Source: a virus
Length of the DNA stretch: 58,375 bases
IMG/VR virus record: IMGVR_UViG_3300011115_000472
Span: 1 to 58,375 of that record
Reading direction: 5' to 3' (one strand)
Shown here piece after piece: positions 24,466-33,353 of this stretch (position 1 is the first letter of the stretch; each line of letters begins with the position of its first letter). A model generated the notes under the pieces. That model made no database searches. It saw only the letters and a list, made by a program, of their open reading frames with translations, and had not been told where the DNA came from. Both the position numbers and the translations under genes were made by a program.

Positions 24466-25794
24466 TCAGCACATTGCTCTTCCGCCGCTCCGTTTAGGCG
24501 CTACAGTAACTGATTTTTCAGTTTTTGTAACGCTACCCGCTGGTGCTGGCTTGCTAGTAAAGTAATCCTTCATCTTTTGATAACCCTCTTTGGCCATACT
24601 CAAAGGATTCAGCGCCTCTTCAAGCTCACGGCTTGCTTTGTCTGTAATCACTTTGGGATCGCCAGATGGGGTAACACGAGATTCATTTTCATACTTTTTT
24701 GCTTCGCCACCATTTTGGTAACGGTTTAATTGACCCTTTGCGGTGTCATGCGCGTCTCCTTTGTCATCCGTGTGGTAGTCGGCATCTTTGTAATGCTTAC
24801 CCTCTGGATCAAAGAATTTGACTCGATGCTCACCGTAATCTACGTCTTTATAAACCTTGGCAACGTGACCCTTCGGGCCTGTATGGGTCTTCAATAAACG
24901 CAAAGGAGTGGAACCTCCCCAAGTGCTGGTTCCACCCTTAGCCTTTTTTGAGACTTCTCCGCCATCCTTAAAGGTGCCAGATTGCATGCTGTTTGCCACA
25001 GGGCGGCTGACAGGTTTCTTCGGCATCGCGACGGGTTTGCCTGTATCAACAGTTCCCCCCGTCGCGTAGGCTTTTTTTGTTGAACCACCCATCTTGTAGC
25101 CGCCGCCGTTGGCTTTTTTTACGCCACCAGTGGTGGTGTTGGTCACGCCGGGTTTGGCCGTATCAGCAGGGCGGTTTTCCCAATTGACGTTTCCGCCATC
25201 TTTAAAACCCGCGCCGTTACCCATTCTGACGCCACCAGTGCCGCCTTTGGCTTTAGAACCATGTTCAGCGGTTCCTATGTCACCATTTAAATACTTGCCT
25301 GCGTTGCCTTTGATAGTGCCGCCGTTGGCATAGCCACCTGCATTACCCATCTTGACATCGCCAGTACCTTTTTTAGACTTGGAGCCGTGTTCAGCAGTTC
25401 CCATGTCACCATTTAAATACTTGCCAGCATTGCCCTTGACAGTAGTTTTTGCCATGGATGCAGTAACACCGCCGCCATCAGCAAACTTCTTACCAGCCAT
25501 AGCCTTCTTGATCATTTTGCGATCTTGAGCGGCGTCGTCATGCATTTCAGCTTTGCCACCTTTTTTGGCCATCATCATAGGGTTCATCGCTTTACGACGA
25601 GCCATCATTGACGGACGCTTAGGTGCCATGCCCATTGGGGCACTTGCCATTGCTGGTGCTTGAGCAGGCATAGTGGACTGCATAGGCATGTAACCGCCGT
25701 CTGCTTTTTTCTCAACTTTGCCGCCCTTTTTAAGCTTCAGAATTACTGAAGGCTCCGTGGTCATCATTTTGACCATTGGTTTAAATTGACCCAT
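24466..25794 (-). CDS. Gly/Lys-rich repeat protein with many GG motifs (442 aa)
   Basis: Start at ATG 25794 (MGQFKPMVKMMTTEPSVILK) behind AAGGAGAACAAC; it overlaps nothing downstream but follows the decoration gene by 10 bases. At least eight copies of an (F/Y/K)-x-(K/D/N)-GG-x-(V/I/A/Y) motif occur, including KKGGKVEKKADGG, FKDGGNV, FKDGGEV and YQNGGEA. Two tandem units KGNAGKYLNGD(M/I)GTAEHG lie near residues 115-185. Met-rich segment at 45-80. Apparently low-complexity and basic, except for a compact segment (THTGPKGHVAKVYKDVDYGE). No enzyme motif; probably virion-internal. Confidence 0.75.
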   Translation of the reverse strand: MGQFKPMVKMMTTEPSVILKLKKGGKVEKKADGGYMPMQSTMPAQAPAMASAPMGMAPKRPSMMARRKAMNPMMMAKKGGKAEMHDDAAQDRKMIKKAMAGKKFADGGGVTASMAKTTVKGNAGKYLNGDMGTAEHGSKSKKGTGDVKMGNAGGYANGGTIKGNAGKYLNGDIGTAEHGSKAKGGTGGVRMGNGAGFKDGGNVNWENRPADTAKPGVTNTTTGGVKKANGGGYKMGGSTKKAYATGGTVDTGKPVAMPKKPVSRPVANSMQSGTFKDGGEVSKKAKGGTSTWGGSTPLRLLKTHTGPKGHVAKVYKDVDYGEHRVKFFDPEGKHYKDADYHTDDKGDAHDTAKGQLNRYQNGGEAKKYENESRVTPSGDPKVITDKASRELEEALNPLSMAKEGYQKMKDYFTSKPAPAGSVTKTEKSVTVAPKRSGGRAMC

Positions 25795-25804
25795 GTTGTT
25801 CTCC

Positions 25805-26782
25805 TTATGCTTGTGTGACGCCAAGAGCGCCAGCACGGGTTGCATTCGGGCCTGCCGCAATTGCTGGCAGGGCTATTCCCATCACAAGACGCTTGATACC
25901 GTCACAAGCAGACGAGGGCAAATAAGTACCCCTCACATCACCAGTGGTTGTGGTTGCTGTGGCGGTAGCGGCAACAGTCATAGTTCCAGCATCTTCAGCC
26001 AAAGTATTGTCCCAACCAGCGCGGGTAACGTAGCCTCTATCAATGATACGCAATGGTGCGCCCAAGATGTCAGTTGTACCTACCGCAACAGTTACCACAC
26101 TTCCGCCAGATGCAGTAACACTAGCAATTTGGTAAAAGGCTTTCTTACCACTGACAGTAGTAGACGCCACTATTCCTGTTGCAATTACCTCGCTCATGGC
26201 TTGACCGTAGTAGTCGTAACCAGAAACAGTAATGTTGACAGAAGTCGGAGTGCCAGCACCAGTGGTTGTAGAAACCGCACGAGGGCAATCAAGTTGCAAG
26301 CCTGTTGCACCACCAGTAATGGTTGTTGATGTAACACCAGCACCTGCGGCAAGCGTGAGCGTGGTAGCAGTTGTGATAACAGCGGCAACAATGTTGGTTG
26401 TCACTTTTGCTTGTGGTACAGCGTCCCAAATATAAACGCGCCCTAATGGGCCAACGCCTACGCTCATTGGAGATGGGTTTTGCAAAAAAGCATTACCAGA
26501 ACCAACGATGGTGGAGCTTGCTACAGTTTGTGAGGCGCTTACGGTGTAAGTGCCTGTACCGCCAGAACCCGTACCAAAAGCGGTAATGTAGGTTCCATTG
26601 GTAAGTGAAGTTGAACTGTCAATAAACATACCCACAGTAATTGGGTCACCCGAAAGCATCGCGGTAACGGTCAATGTAGTGGTAGCAATTGAACCAGTAA
26701 AAGTTGCAACAGCAGGGTATTGATCTGTACCCTGAGTCGTAATAGCAGTACCTAAAAATAGGTCGTCGGAAAATTGAGGCAT
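25805..26782 (-). CDS. Capsid-associated structural protein, probable decoration protein (325 aa)
   Basis: Start at ATG 26782 ([13 protein letters not shown]) behind AAGGAGAAGATCA. A Thr/Val/Ala/Gly-rich beta protein with one Cys pair region. It follows the major capsid gene after a terminator, and DDLFLGTA with [16 protein letters not shown] are seen at the starts of phage structural proteins in this position. Likely on the head surface or at the head vertex. The function is inferred only from place and composition. Confidence 0.7.
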   Translation of the reverse strand: MPQFSDDLFLGTAITTQGTDQYPAVATFTGSIATTTLTVTAMLSGDPITVGMFIDSSTSLTNGTYITAFGTGSGGTGTYTVSASQTVASSTIVGSGNAFLQNPSPMSVGVGPLGRVYIWDAVPQAKVTTNIVAAVITTATTLTLAAGAGVTSTTITGGATGLQLDCPRAVSTTTGAGTPTSVNITVSGYDYYGQAMSEVIATGIVASTTVSGKKAFYQIASVTASGGSVVTVAVGTTDILGAPLRIIDRGYVTRAGWDNTLAEDAGTMTVAATATATTTTGDVRGTYLPSSACDGIKRLVMGIALPAIAAGPNATRAGALGVTQA

Positions 26783-26813
26783 TTGATCTTCTCCTTGAAA
26801 AGCTTGATCAGTT

Positions 26814-26845
26814 AAAAAAAAGGGCTGGCTTTTTAGACCAGCCCT
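26814..26845 (-). terminator. Rho-independent terminator after major capsid gene
   Basis: Eight-base perfect arms AGGGCTGG (26821-26828) and CCAGCCCT (26838-26845), with a nine-base loop, are followed in the leftward direction by a run of T residues (26820-26814). It lies 8 bases downstream of the capsid gene stop. Such partial terminators commonly keep capsid transcript levels above those of downstream genes. Confidence 0.9.
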
Positions 26846-26852
26846 GTTTGCT

Positions 26853-27767
26853 TTAGACGCCAGCAGTGCCGTAAACGGCACGCGGGTCAGTGAAGCCAAC
26901 TGTATAACGCTCCGTAGCCTTGTAACGCATGGAGTCGGTTTCAAAGTCACCTTCCATGGTTTTCTCAAGACGACGACGCATCAACAATTTCAACCCTTCT
27001 GGGGCGTCAGTCTGCACCCAAAATGCAGTAGATGAGGTCAAGCGACTGATAACAGCGGCACCTTCGTCCAACAAGCCAATTGACTTGACGGGGTTGATGT
27101 CGTTGTTTGCATTACCAGTACGCAAAACGCTCTTTAACAACACTTCGGCTTGGAAAATATTGCCGGGTGCCACAATCAATTGACGTGGAACCAAACGAAT
27201 TTTCTTACCGTTGTTGTCAACTGCTTGACGGACTTGAATCAGCATTTGCTCTAGTGAAGTCTGCGACAAGTTAGCGGCAGTTGCCAACTGGTTGCTAAAC
27301 GTACCATTCACAATTGGGTGAGCAGTGTTGACCAAAGAAACGCCATCGCCACCGGGGAAGCTAGAGTTAAACGCAGTGTTCAGCACGTTAGCCGACAACA
27401 GTTCTTTGGTTTCCACCAAAGACTGTGCCAAATGGCGCGCATAAACTTGACCGATACGAATATGGTCACCGTCTTCAACAAGCACTTTGGTCAAAGCGAA
27501 GGCCAAGCCATACACTCGGTACACATAGCGTTGCAAGAAGAGTACGCCACCTTGCTGATAGGTCACCGGGGTGCCATCGGGCAATTGGGGCGCGGCTCCA
27601 AATCCATAAAGGACGGGCTCTTCGTGATAGTTACGGGGAATGCCGTCTTCTTCGCGGAACACACGGCTCCACTCGTCGGCTCTTTGGTCATAGACTCCGT
27701 CAAAACACTCGTTGAGAATTGGCTCAACGATGGAACGGAAGTCCGTACTTCGCATTGGTGCGGCCAT
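26853..27767 (-). CDS. Major capsid protein (304 aa)
   Basis: Strong TAAGGAGTAAATTACT before ATG 27767. The order portal, scaffold, this gene, followed by a strong terminator is that of a major capsid gene. The sequence has HK97-fold character: a helical N-terminal arm, a central [13 protein letters not shown] loop, [15 protein letters not shown] (strand plus 'P-domain' turn), and an end rich in strands ([20 protein letters not shown], typical of 'xSxxxRxxxRxxxGxxDPR'). The length is normal for a podophage capsid protein. Confidence 0.85.
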   Translation of the reverse strand: MAAPMRSTDFRSIVEPILNECFDGVYDQRADEWSRVFREEDGIPRNYHEEPVLYGFGAAPQLPDGTPVTYQQGGVLFLQRYVYRVYGLAFALTKVLVEDGDHIRIGQVYARHLAQSLVETKELLSANVLNTAFNSSFPGGDGVSLVNTAHPIVNGTFSNQLATAANLSQTSLEQMLIQVRQAVDNNGKKIRLVPRQLIVAPGNIFQAEVLLKSVLRTGNANNDINPVKSIGLLDEGAAVISRLTSSTAFWVQTDAPEGLKLLMRRRLEKTMEGDFETDSMRYKATERYTVGFTDPRAVYGTAGV

Positions 27768-27780
27768 AGTAATTTACTCC

Positions 27781-28413
27781 TTAAACGACAGCAGTAGTTG
27801 CCGCAACAAATTGCACATATGGCAATGTTACGCGAACAATCACGTATGCATCACCCCAGTTGTTGTCCACATATGGTGCAATATCAACAACGCGCATTTG
27901 ACCTTGAGCACCGTTCGTTTGAGCGGATGCAACAGCCAAAGTTGCTTGCGACAAACCAGTGGTTGTGGAACCAGCGGTAATGTTGCTGAAGTTGTACTCG
28001 TTACCAATTGAGGTTTGAGCCAAAGTACCATCACCTTGAATTTCATAAACGATGTTTTGGTCGTTGTAAAAATAAGCGATGCAGGAACCCGTTTGGAATG
28101 CGGTACCACTTGGCCAATAATTGGATATGCGACGACGGCCCGTGGTATCAGTCCACTCAGTACCAGCAAATGCACCTGCGACTTGATAGCCAGAAGATGC
28201 GGCGCTGTTACCGGGGGTACCCGCTGGGATGATAGTGCCGTTGGCGGCACCAGTAGCACCGACTGTGGCGGCGGTTGTATATACAACAGGCTGACCCTTC
28301 AAAATATTGACGGCCAAACCTGACGTGATACCGTTAGCAAGCGCCTGAGCACGATCCAGACCAGAGGGATGGAACGCAGGACGCAAGCCAAACGGAGCAG
28401 AGGTAGAACTCAT
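27781..28413 (-). CDS. Head protein upstream of capsid gene (210 aa)
   Basis: TAAGGAGTTTTC before ATG 28413. Opens MSSTSAPFGLRPAFHPSGLD, a start seen repeatedly in small head proteins next to phage capsid genes. Then a beta-rich Thr/Gly/Ala body with WTDTTGRRRISNYWPSGT. Could be a decoration or capsid-cementing protein. No catalytic motif. Spacing to the capsid gene is 13 bases, implying joint expression. Confidence 0.7.
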   Translation of the reverse strand: MSSTSAPFGLRPAFHPSGLDRAQALANGITSGLAVNILKGQPVVYTTAATVGATGAANGTIIPAGTPGNSAASSGYQVAGAFAGTEWTDTTGRRRISNYWPSGTAFQTGSCIAYFYNDQNIVYEIQGDGTLAQTSIGNEYNFSNITAGSTTTGLSQATLAVASAQTNGAQGQMRVVDIAPYVDNNWGDAYVIVRVTLPYVQFVAATTAVV

Positions 28414-28433
28414 GAAAACTCCTTAGTTAAAGA

Positions 28434-28979
28434 TTACCCAGAAAAAACTGGGACTTTGCTTGGTTGCTGATCAAAAGAGCCAAGACCTTCGCCTTCAACA
28501 TTTACTAGCGACTTGCCATTGCTATCTCTTTGCCCTTGAAGATTTTCGATCTGAACGCGAACTTTGTCGCTTTCCTCACGAGGTTTATCATGGTGGTGAT
28601 ACAACATGAGATCCTGATAAATATCCATTGGCAATTTAAATAGCAACATTTCGTTGCAGGAAATATGCCCAATATGCTCTCCAGATTTGACTCGATAGTC
28701 TTCATAGCCCGGTAACTCTTCAGATTTAACTGGAACGTACCCATTGCGTATCCGCTTATCGATTGAATCGTAGCTATTGGTTGTCGAAAGCCAGCAAAGG
28801 TGCCACCCATCTAAATTGGGCAGTTTCGGCAATGCTGATTGCGTCCATTCCTCGTCCCACATCTTGCGACGTTCTTGCGTAGAAATGAACTTTGTCTCTG
28901 GGGCTGAACGGGTTGCGTCCTCACTTGCGCGATCATCGCGTCCACCAGCTTTGAGAGATTTTTTTAAACGTGAATCCAT
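28434..28979 (-). CDS. Conserved phage protein of head module (181 aa)
   Basis: GGAGCAACTAAC precedes ATG 28979. Basic N-terminus (MDSRLKKSLKAGGRDDR), then a compact Trp/Tyr-rich core (WHLCWLSTTNSYDSIDKRIR, GYVPVKSEELPGYEDY) with a Glu/Lys-rich helix after it. Sits between scaffold and head protein. Similar proteins occupy this place in related podophage genomes. Assembly or minor capsid role inferred. Confidence 0.65.
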   Translation of the reverse strand: MDSRLKKSLKAGGRDDRASEDATRSAPETKFISTQERRKMWDEEWTQSALPKLPNLDGWHLCWLSTTNSYDSIDKRIRNGYVPVKSEELPGYEDYRVKSGEHIGHISCNEMLLFKLPMDIYQDLMLYHHHDKPREESDKVRVQIENLQGQRDSNGKSLVNVEGEGLGSFDQQPSKVPVFSG

Positions 28980-28996
28980 GTTAGTTGCTCCAAGTA

Positions 28997-29971
28997 TTAG
29001 TTACGGGTTTGGTTCTGACGATCATATTTTCTGAATTCGTCAATCATTCGCTTCTTGCGGTCTGGGTTATCCCATGCGCCTACTTCCTTCATCGCCTTAA
29101 CCCTTTCAGGAGAAAGAATGAATTGAGAACTGTTACGTCCTCCGTATGCCGCCGAAGCTTCACGACCTGAACTTCCCACAACGTTCCTCGGTTTTCTAAC
29201 AGCAAAATCGCCGTTCGATGTTTGATTGTAACGGTGTGGCAATGATTTTTGCAAGCGGCTGTCAAGTTCATCCCAATAATCGGGATCAGAAGGATTCCAT
29301 CCCTCTGTAACCAACAGTTCGTCCACCTTCTTTGCAACTTTGCTATCACTGTCACTTGCGTCTGGGTTATACCAAGAATTGCGCTTCATCCAATCCGCCG
29401 CATTACGCTGAACAGTTGGATTAGGCATCTCTTGATGAGCAGGTGCTTGCGCTTCTTGCGATGCGCGGTGCTTCATTCCCTGCAATTTGTTGATTTGATC
29501 TTCAGCTTGACGCCATAACGTCTGGGCTTCGACCATTGCTTCGCCGTCACTGTTATCCGCGGCCTCTTTAAGCTTCATTTTGGCGTATTCCAAGCGTACT
29601 TGGCTGTCCTCAATGTTCTTGTCGATGCGCGAGATCTGACCTTGCTTGGTTTCACGCTCAACATTTGACAAGCGGCGCTTAAATTCTTCGTTTTCGCGCT
29701 GTAGAACTTGCAAACGAACGTCTTTTTCCTTGTTTTCAGCCCTAAAAGCTTGTCTTTTGGCCTTACGACGGTTGCGTTTGGCCTCTCTAAGCTCTTGATC
29801 GTCGTCTGGATGGTCTAGATCCTCACGATCTAAGCCCTCATTGTCTGCTTTAGCAGGCGGATTTTGGTCAAGATCGTCATCAATCATGCTTTCTGGTAAA
29901 TCGACAACTGCGGAGCCGTCTTTTTCCTCTTGCACCATTAATTCAATCTTTTCTTTGGTATCTGTGCTCAT
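28997..29971 (-). CDS. Scaffolding protein (324 aa)
   Basis: AAGGGATAAAAA before ATG 29971. Very acidic N-terminus (SMIDDDLDQ, HPDDDQELRE), then a long Arg/Lys/Glu/Gln coiled coil (residues about 60-165) and a basic C-terminal end, the classic layout of internal scaffolds that bind the capsid shell by their C-terminus. Placed between portal/GroES-like and capsid genes. Residues 18-26 (DGSAVVDLP) match a stretch in the portal N-terminus. Confidence 0.82.
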   Translation of the reverse strand: MSTDTKEKIELMVQEEKDGSAVVDLPESMIDDDLDQNPPAKADNEGLDREDLDHPDDDQELREAKRNRRKAKRQAFRAENKEKDVRLQVLQRENEEFKRRLSNVERETKQGQISRIDKNIEDSQVRLEYAKMKLKEAADNSDGEAMVEAQTLWRQAEDQINKLQGMKHRASQEAQAPAHQEMPNPTVQRNAADWMKRNSWYNPDASDSDSKVAKKVDELLVTEGWNPSDPDYWDELDSRLQKSLPHRYNQTSNGDFAVRKPRNVVGSSGREASAAYGGRNSSQFILSPERVKAMKEVGAWDNPDRKKRMIDEFRKYDRQNQTRN

Positions 29972-29981
29972 TTTTTATCCC

Positions 29982-30437
29982 TTAAACATAGGCTTTGAAC
30001 GACAACGGATCGTCAGTGATTTTTGCTATCACCTCGTGATCATTAATCGTCATGAATAACACTTGGTCTTCGTTAGATTCCTCGCTAGGAACATTGCGCT
30101 CCCAACGATCGCCGCCCCATCGAGGTACACGAACAAAATCTCCAACCTGTGCCCAAGTTCCCTCTGGCCAAGACTCCATGGTTTCACGGTTCTTGTACGC
30201 CAAAGGCCCAAGTGCCACGACCCTACCGATCATGTTGTTCCACTTTTCGTTTTCTTTGGTTTCATCCACGATGATGATCATTCCAGCCTTCTTTTTGATG
30301 CGACGTAATTGAACTATCACGCGCCCTCCAAGAGGTGCCTGCCCCGGATTTACATCAGGGAACGCCCATGCCAACTCTTGAGGATTAGACGCTTGCGCGC
30401 TTCCCCCGATCGTTGGGATCTTTTCTCTTTCACTCAT
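29982..30437 (-). CDS. groES-like: GroES-like co-chaperonin (151 aa)
   Basis: Residues about 35-110 follow the chaperonin-10 pattern: PLGGRVIVQLRRIKKKAG gives the first strand with Arg-Val (as in 'PLxDRVxVKxxE'), MIIIVDETKENEKWNNM is the mobile-loop region, GRVVALGP is the hallmark 'GxVxAVGxG' strand, and VGDFVRVPRWGGD parallels 'GDxVxFxxYxG'. N-terminal 30 residues are extra. Phages such as T4 (gp31) carry their own co-chaperonin so host GroEL can fold the capsid protein; a place between portal and scaffold fits that. Confidence 0.8.
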   Translation of the reverse strand: MSEREKIPTIGGSAQASNPQELAWAFPDVNPGQAPLGGRVIVQLRRIKKKAGMIIIVDETKENEKWNNMIGRVVALGPLAYKNRETMESWPEGTWAQVGDFVRVPRWGGDRWERNVPSEESNEDQVLFMTINDHEVIAKITDDPLSFKAYV

Positions 30438-30515
30438 ACTAACTCCTAAAACACACCATATTTCAGGTGCAACATTTAAGCGCTTTTCAGCGCGGCCTCA
30501 GTCCTTTAGGGGGAC
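30438..30515 (-). other. Short intergenic gap with two small hairpins
   Basis: Between the 59-residue gene and the GroES-like gene are two dyads: arms of five bases at 30500-30504/30512-30516 and GCGCT/AGCGC at 30480-30484/30489-30493. In the leftward direction the second is followed by TTAAATG, not a real T run. It may slow polymerase or protect mRNA ends. TTTAGGAGTTAGT, the ribosome site of the next gene, follows. Confidence 0.4.
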
Positions 30516-30695
30516 TTATTCTTGATTCTTTTCTTCGTCTAACATTCTGTTAATGGAGTCAAGGACATATTGAATTCCTTGATTCTCACCAACCATGCGT
30601 TGGTACGCTTCCCACGTATTTGCGTTGCCATTAGCAAGAGATAAGGCGATCTCTCCTTGTCGCAACCTGATTACGTGCAATATTGCTCCAATCAT
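30516..30695 (-). CDS. Very small conserved protein (59 aa)
   Basis: Reads MIGAILHVIRLRQGEIALSL, then ANGNANTWEAYQRMVGENQG and a final acidic helix. ATG 30695 overlaps the upstream stop by 4 bases (ATGA), giving tight coupling. Helical throughout, no membrane segment. Placed between portal and co-chaperonin; genes of this size and sequence type are common there in related phages. Function unknown. Confidence 0.75.
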   Translation of the reverse strand: MIGAILHVIRLRQGEIALSLANGNANTWEAYQRMVGENQGIQYVLDSINRMLDEEKNQE

Positions 30696-30850
30696 TTTTT
30701 CTTTGCTTGTGACAAACCGCCAACAGGCTTCTTGGAATTGTTACTTCCGCCTTTGGGTTGCATTGCGGTGCCATCAAGTTTTTCGCCCATGGCGATGCGC
30801 TTGTGTTGTGGCACGTTGATGGTTCTTTGTTCGTATTCACTGGTTGACAT
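30692..30850 (-). CDS. Very small basic protein (52 aa)
   Basis: ATG 30850 (MSTSEYEQRTINVPQHKRIA) lies right after the portal stop, and its AAGGAG site overlaps the last portal codons. The second half is Lys/Asn/Gly-rich (GGSNNSKKPVGGLSQAKKK) and probably disordered. Longer readings of this frame run into portal sequence and are not supported. Role unknown; perhaps portal- or DNA-associated. Confidence 0.75.
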   Translation of the reverse strand: MSTSEYEQRTINVPQHKRIAMGEKLDGTAMQPKGGSNNSKKPVGGLSQAKKK

Positions 30851-30851
30851 T

Positions 30852-33353
30852 TCATACTCCTTGGGGTCGAGGCATTGGCTCGGGTGGTGGTGGTGGCGCT
30901 GACATCGCAGGCGGTGCCTTTGGTGCGGGTGGTAGCGCAGGGGGTTGTTGTGGAGTTGCCGCCACATCATTCGCATGTTGAATCGTTTCGTGAGTCAACT
31001 TTGAATTTTCGATATCAATCTTGGTTTGATTGTCCATTGCATGCTTCTGGATGTCAGCTTGCAATTTGGCTTGATCGTATTGGATATCCGATTGGTCTTT
31101 TTGCGTCTTGCGTTGAGTTTCAGCCATACTCGTATCGTGGACGACTTGTGCATCAGGCGGCAATGTTTGCTTGGCTTGTTGTTGACGTTTCTGAGCTTGC
31201 TGAATCAATTGCTGGAATGCAGGCGCAAACTGTTGGAACGTATCTTGTACATCTAAGTTTACATGGGCACCAACCGTTGCATACAACTGGTCAATCGTTG
31301 CCGTCAGCCTTGGATCATCATAGTTATCCACAGGTTTTCCACCGCGGGTTTGAGCCACATAACCATTAGAACGGTTCAAGTACCACAACGTCATGTGTTG
31401 CTTGATGTGCTCGATTAAATGGTTGAGGTAACTTGGATCTGCAAATGGCGACTGGCCCAAGAATGGGTTTAAGCCAAATTGCAAGTGATCCTGAATGTGC
31501 GCAATGTGATCTTGTTGCATGTACGCATACGCAGGCTGGCCAATCAGCATGGCCGCGTTTTCATCAGCAGAGGTGCGTTGTTCAGGCGCAGGCACGTCCT
31601 TCATCAATTCATTGATGTTGGGCACCTTCATTTGCTTGAGTGAGCGAGACAACACAGCGCCCATGTTGAACTGGTCAGGGTGCTTTTCCGCCAACTGCAT
31701 CACAGCCTGCATCTGAGCCATGCGTTGTGTCTCAGAGAAGATGTGCGGGTCAGACACTGGCACAACATCCGTGTTCTTGGCAAAGTCTTGGCGATTGATA
31801 TCCAAGTCAGCCACCACATCAGACTTGCGCATCTCGTCAAAGTGCCAACGGTTCAATCGGCAAAGAATTCGCAAAACGCGTGCTTGGCTTTCGTGCAGTC
31901 GCGCATGAATAGCGCTAAACACCGCGGCCCCTTGTTCAATCAGAGCCTGCGTGGTGCCCACAGGAGCCTGTGCAGACACGTCAGCGATCTTTTCTTCGCT
32001 CGTGGTCACTACCCCCTTAGCCGCGGTATCAAGCCAGCCTAGGAGCTTAAATAAGACCTCGCTGGGTGGGTTGAACGGCATGGGCATGGCGATCTGTCGG
32101 ATATCGGAAACGCCGGGTGCGCCTTCGATCTCCACAATCTGCGTCACTTCCACTTGCTGGCTCTGGCCGCTGATCTTTGCTCCCTTGAGCTTTAGCATCG
32201 TGGCCGCGTTGTTAATGTGAGCCGAATCCATCAAGGCGCGCAAAGCACCCGTCAAAGCCGCACTGAGTCCACCAATCAAGTGGGGGAGGCCAATTGCATA
32301 TGCACCACGCCACGGGATAAATTTAAACTCCACAATCCAATCTAACTTGGTCATCGTGTCGTCTGTCTCTTCCCAATTGCGATACAGGCCAATAACCTCG
32401 TTGTCCAACTCGTCAATCATCAGGATGTACGGAGCCATCTCGCCTTTGCTGTACTCGTCCTCTTCCAATTCCAAGAACGTGTAGATGTGATACACCTTGC
32501 GCAGGCCATCGCTGTTGTCTTCGTACTTCTTGCCTTCAATCTTGTCGTTGGCTTTTTGCGCCTTGGTTGGCTCGACTTCCGTCGTTGCCTTTACTAGCGT
32601 AACGTCACGGTACATGCCAGTGGAAATACGACGATTGAACTCCCAGTGCGTGATCTCGTGCATTTCAGCGGCACGCTCTGCGGTGTAGAAGTTACTGGCC
32701 GCAAATGGCAGGATCACACGGTCGATTGGCAAGAACTCCACGCATGGGCGCTTCTTCTGCTCGTCAAACCATAATTTAAAGTATTGCGATCCACCTAAAG
32801 GCAATTGCGTCAGCATCTGCTCTTGCTCGTCACGGAACTCTTGTATCTGCTCCGTAATCTGCCAGTTCAAATAGTCACGCTTGCGCTCAGCACGATCAGC
32901 TTTAACGTCGTCCATCTTGCCCAAGATTTTTGTACGTACAGGGCCATCAGGTGGAAACATCTCTTTGATTGCACGAGCGGCAAAGTCAACACAGCCCTCA
33001 GCCATGGCCGGGTGCACAACTTTGCTGGCACCCATAAACGTTGCACCACCGGGGGCGTCGTTGCCCATACCAGTGCGCTTGATGCCCTCTTCGTATTGTT
33101 TGTCACGCTGTTCGCGTGCATCCTTATCGCTCTTTAGCAAATCGATATAACGACCCGACATCGACGTCAATTCCATAGGGTCATACGACTCTGCCATGTT
33201 GGCGTAGAAATCTGGATTGACTTCGGGGCCATCATCCTCAACAGTAACAATGGCACTGCCGTCAGGCTGTTCTTCCGTCTGCATCTCAGGCAGATCTACA
33301 ACCGCGCTACCGTCTTCGTTTTCAGTAATCTGTGGGTCTAATTCATCCATCAT
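30852..33353 (-). CDS. Portal protein (833 aa)
   Basis: A large protein with the podophage portal pattern: a helical clip/wing region, MEITHWEFNRRISTGMYRDV, an IEGAPGVSDIRQIAMPMPFN segment, TQALIEQGAAVFSAIHARLH near the crown-stem, and a long Gln-rich coiled-coil tail (residues about 690-800) ending in a Pro-rich stretch. Two acidic repeats (DGSAVVDLPE at 14-23, DGSAIVTVED at 31-40) open the protein. It follows the 1217-codon gene with ATGA overlap and is the DNA gateway of the head and assembly nucleator. Confidence 0.85.
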   Translation of the reverse strand: MMDELDPQITENEDGSAVVDLPEMQTEEQPDGSAIVTVEDDGPEVNPDFYANMAESYDPMELTSMSGRYIDLLKSDKDAREQRDKQYEEGIKRTGMGNDAPGGATFMGASKVVHPAMAEGCVDFAARAIKEMFPPDGPVRTKILGKMDDVKADRAERKRDYLNWQITEQIQEFRDEQEQMLTQLPLGGSQYFKLWFDEQKKRPCVEFLPIDRVILPFAASNFYTAERAAEMHEITHWEFNRRISTGMYRDVTLVKATTEVEPTKAQKANDKIEGKKYEDNSDGLRKVYHIYTFLELEEDEYSKGEMAPYILMIDELDNEVIGLYRNWEETDDTMTKLDWIVEFKFIPWRGAYAIGLPHLIGGLSAALTGALRALMDSAHINNAATMLKLKGAKISGQSQQVEVTQIVEIEGAPGVSDIRQIAMPMPFNPPSEVLFKLLGWLDTAAKGVVTTSEEKIADVSAQAPVGTTQALIEQGAAVFSAIHARLHESQARVLRILCRLNRWHFDEMRKSDVVADLDINRQDFAKNTDVVPVSDPHIFSETQRMAQMQAVMQLAEKHPDQFNMGAVLSRSLKQMKVPNINELMKDVPAPEQRTSADENAAMLIGQPAYAYMQQDHIAHIQDHLQFGLNPFLGQSPFADPSYLNHLIEHIKQHMTLWYLNRSNGYVAQTRGGKPVDNYDDPRLTATIDQLYATVGAHVNLDVQDTFQQFAPAFQQLIQQAQKRQQQAKQTLPPDAQVVHDTSMAETQRKTQKDQSDIQYDQAKLQADIQKHAMDNQTKIDIENSKLTHETIQHANDVAATPQQPPALPPAPKAPPAMSAPPPPPEPMPRPQGV

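Noticed and set aside
30692-30976. 94-residue reading of the small basic gene
   Set aside because: The added N-terminus (His/Arg-rich) is out-of-frame portal sequence; ATG 30850 has a proper AAGGAG site.
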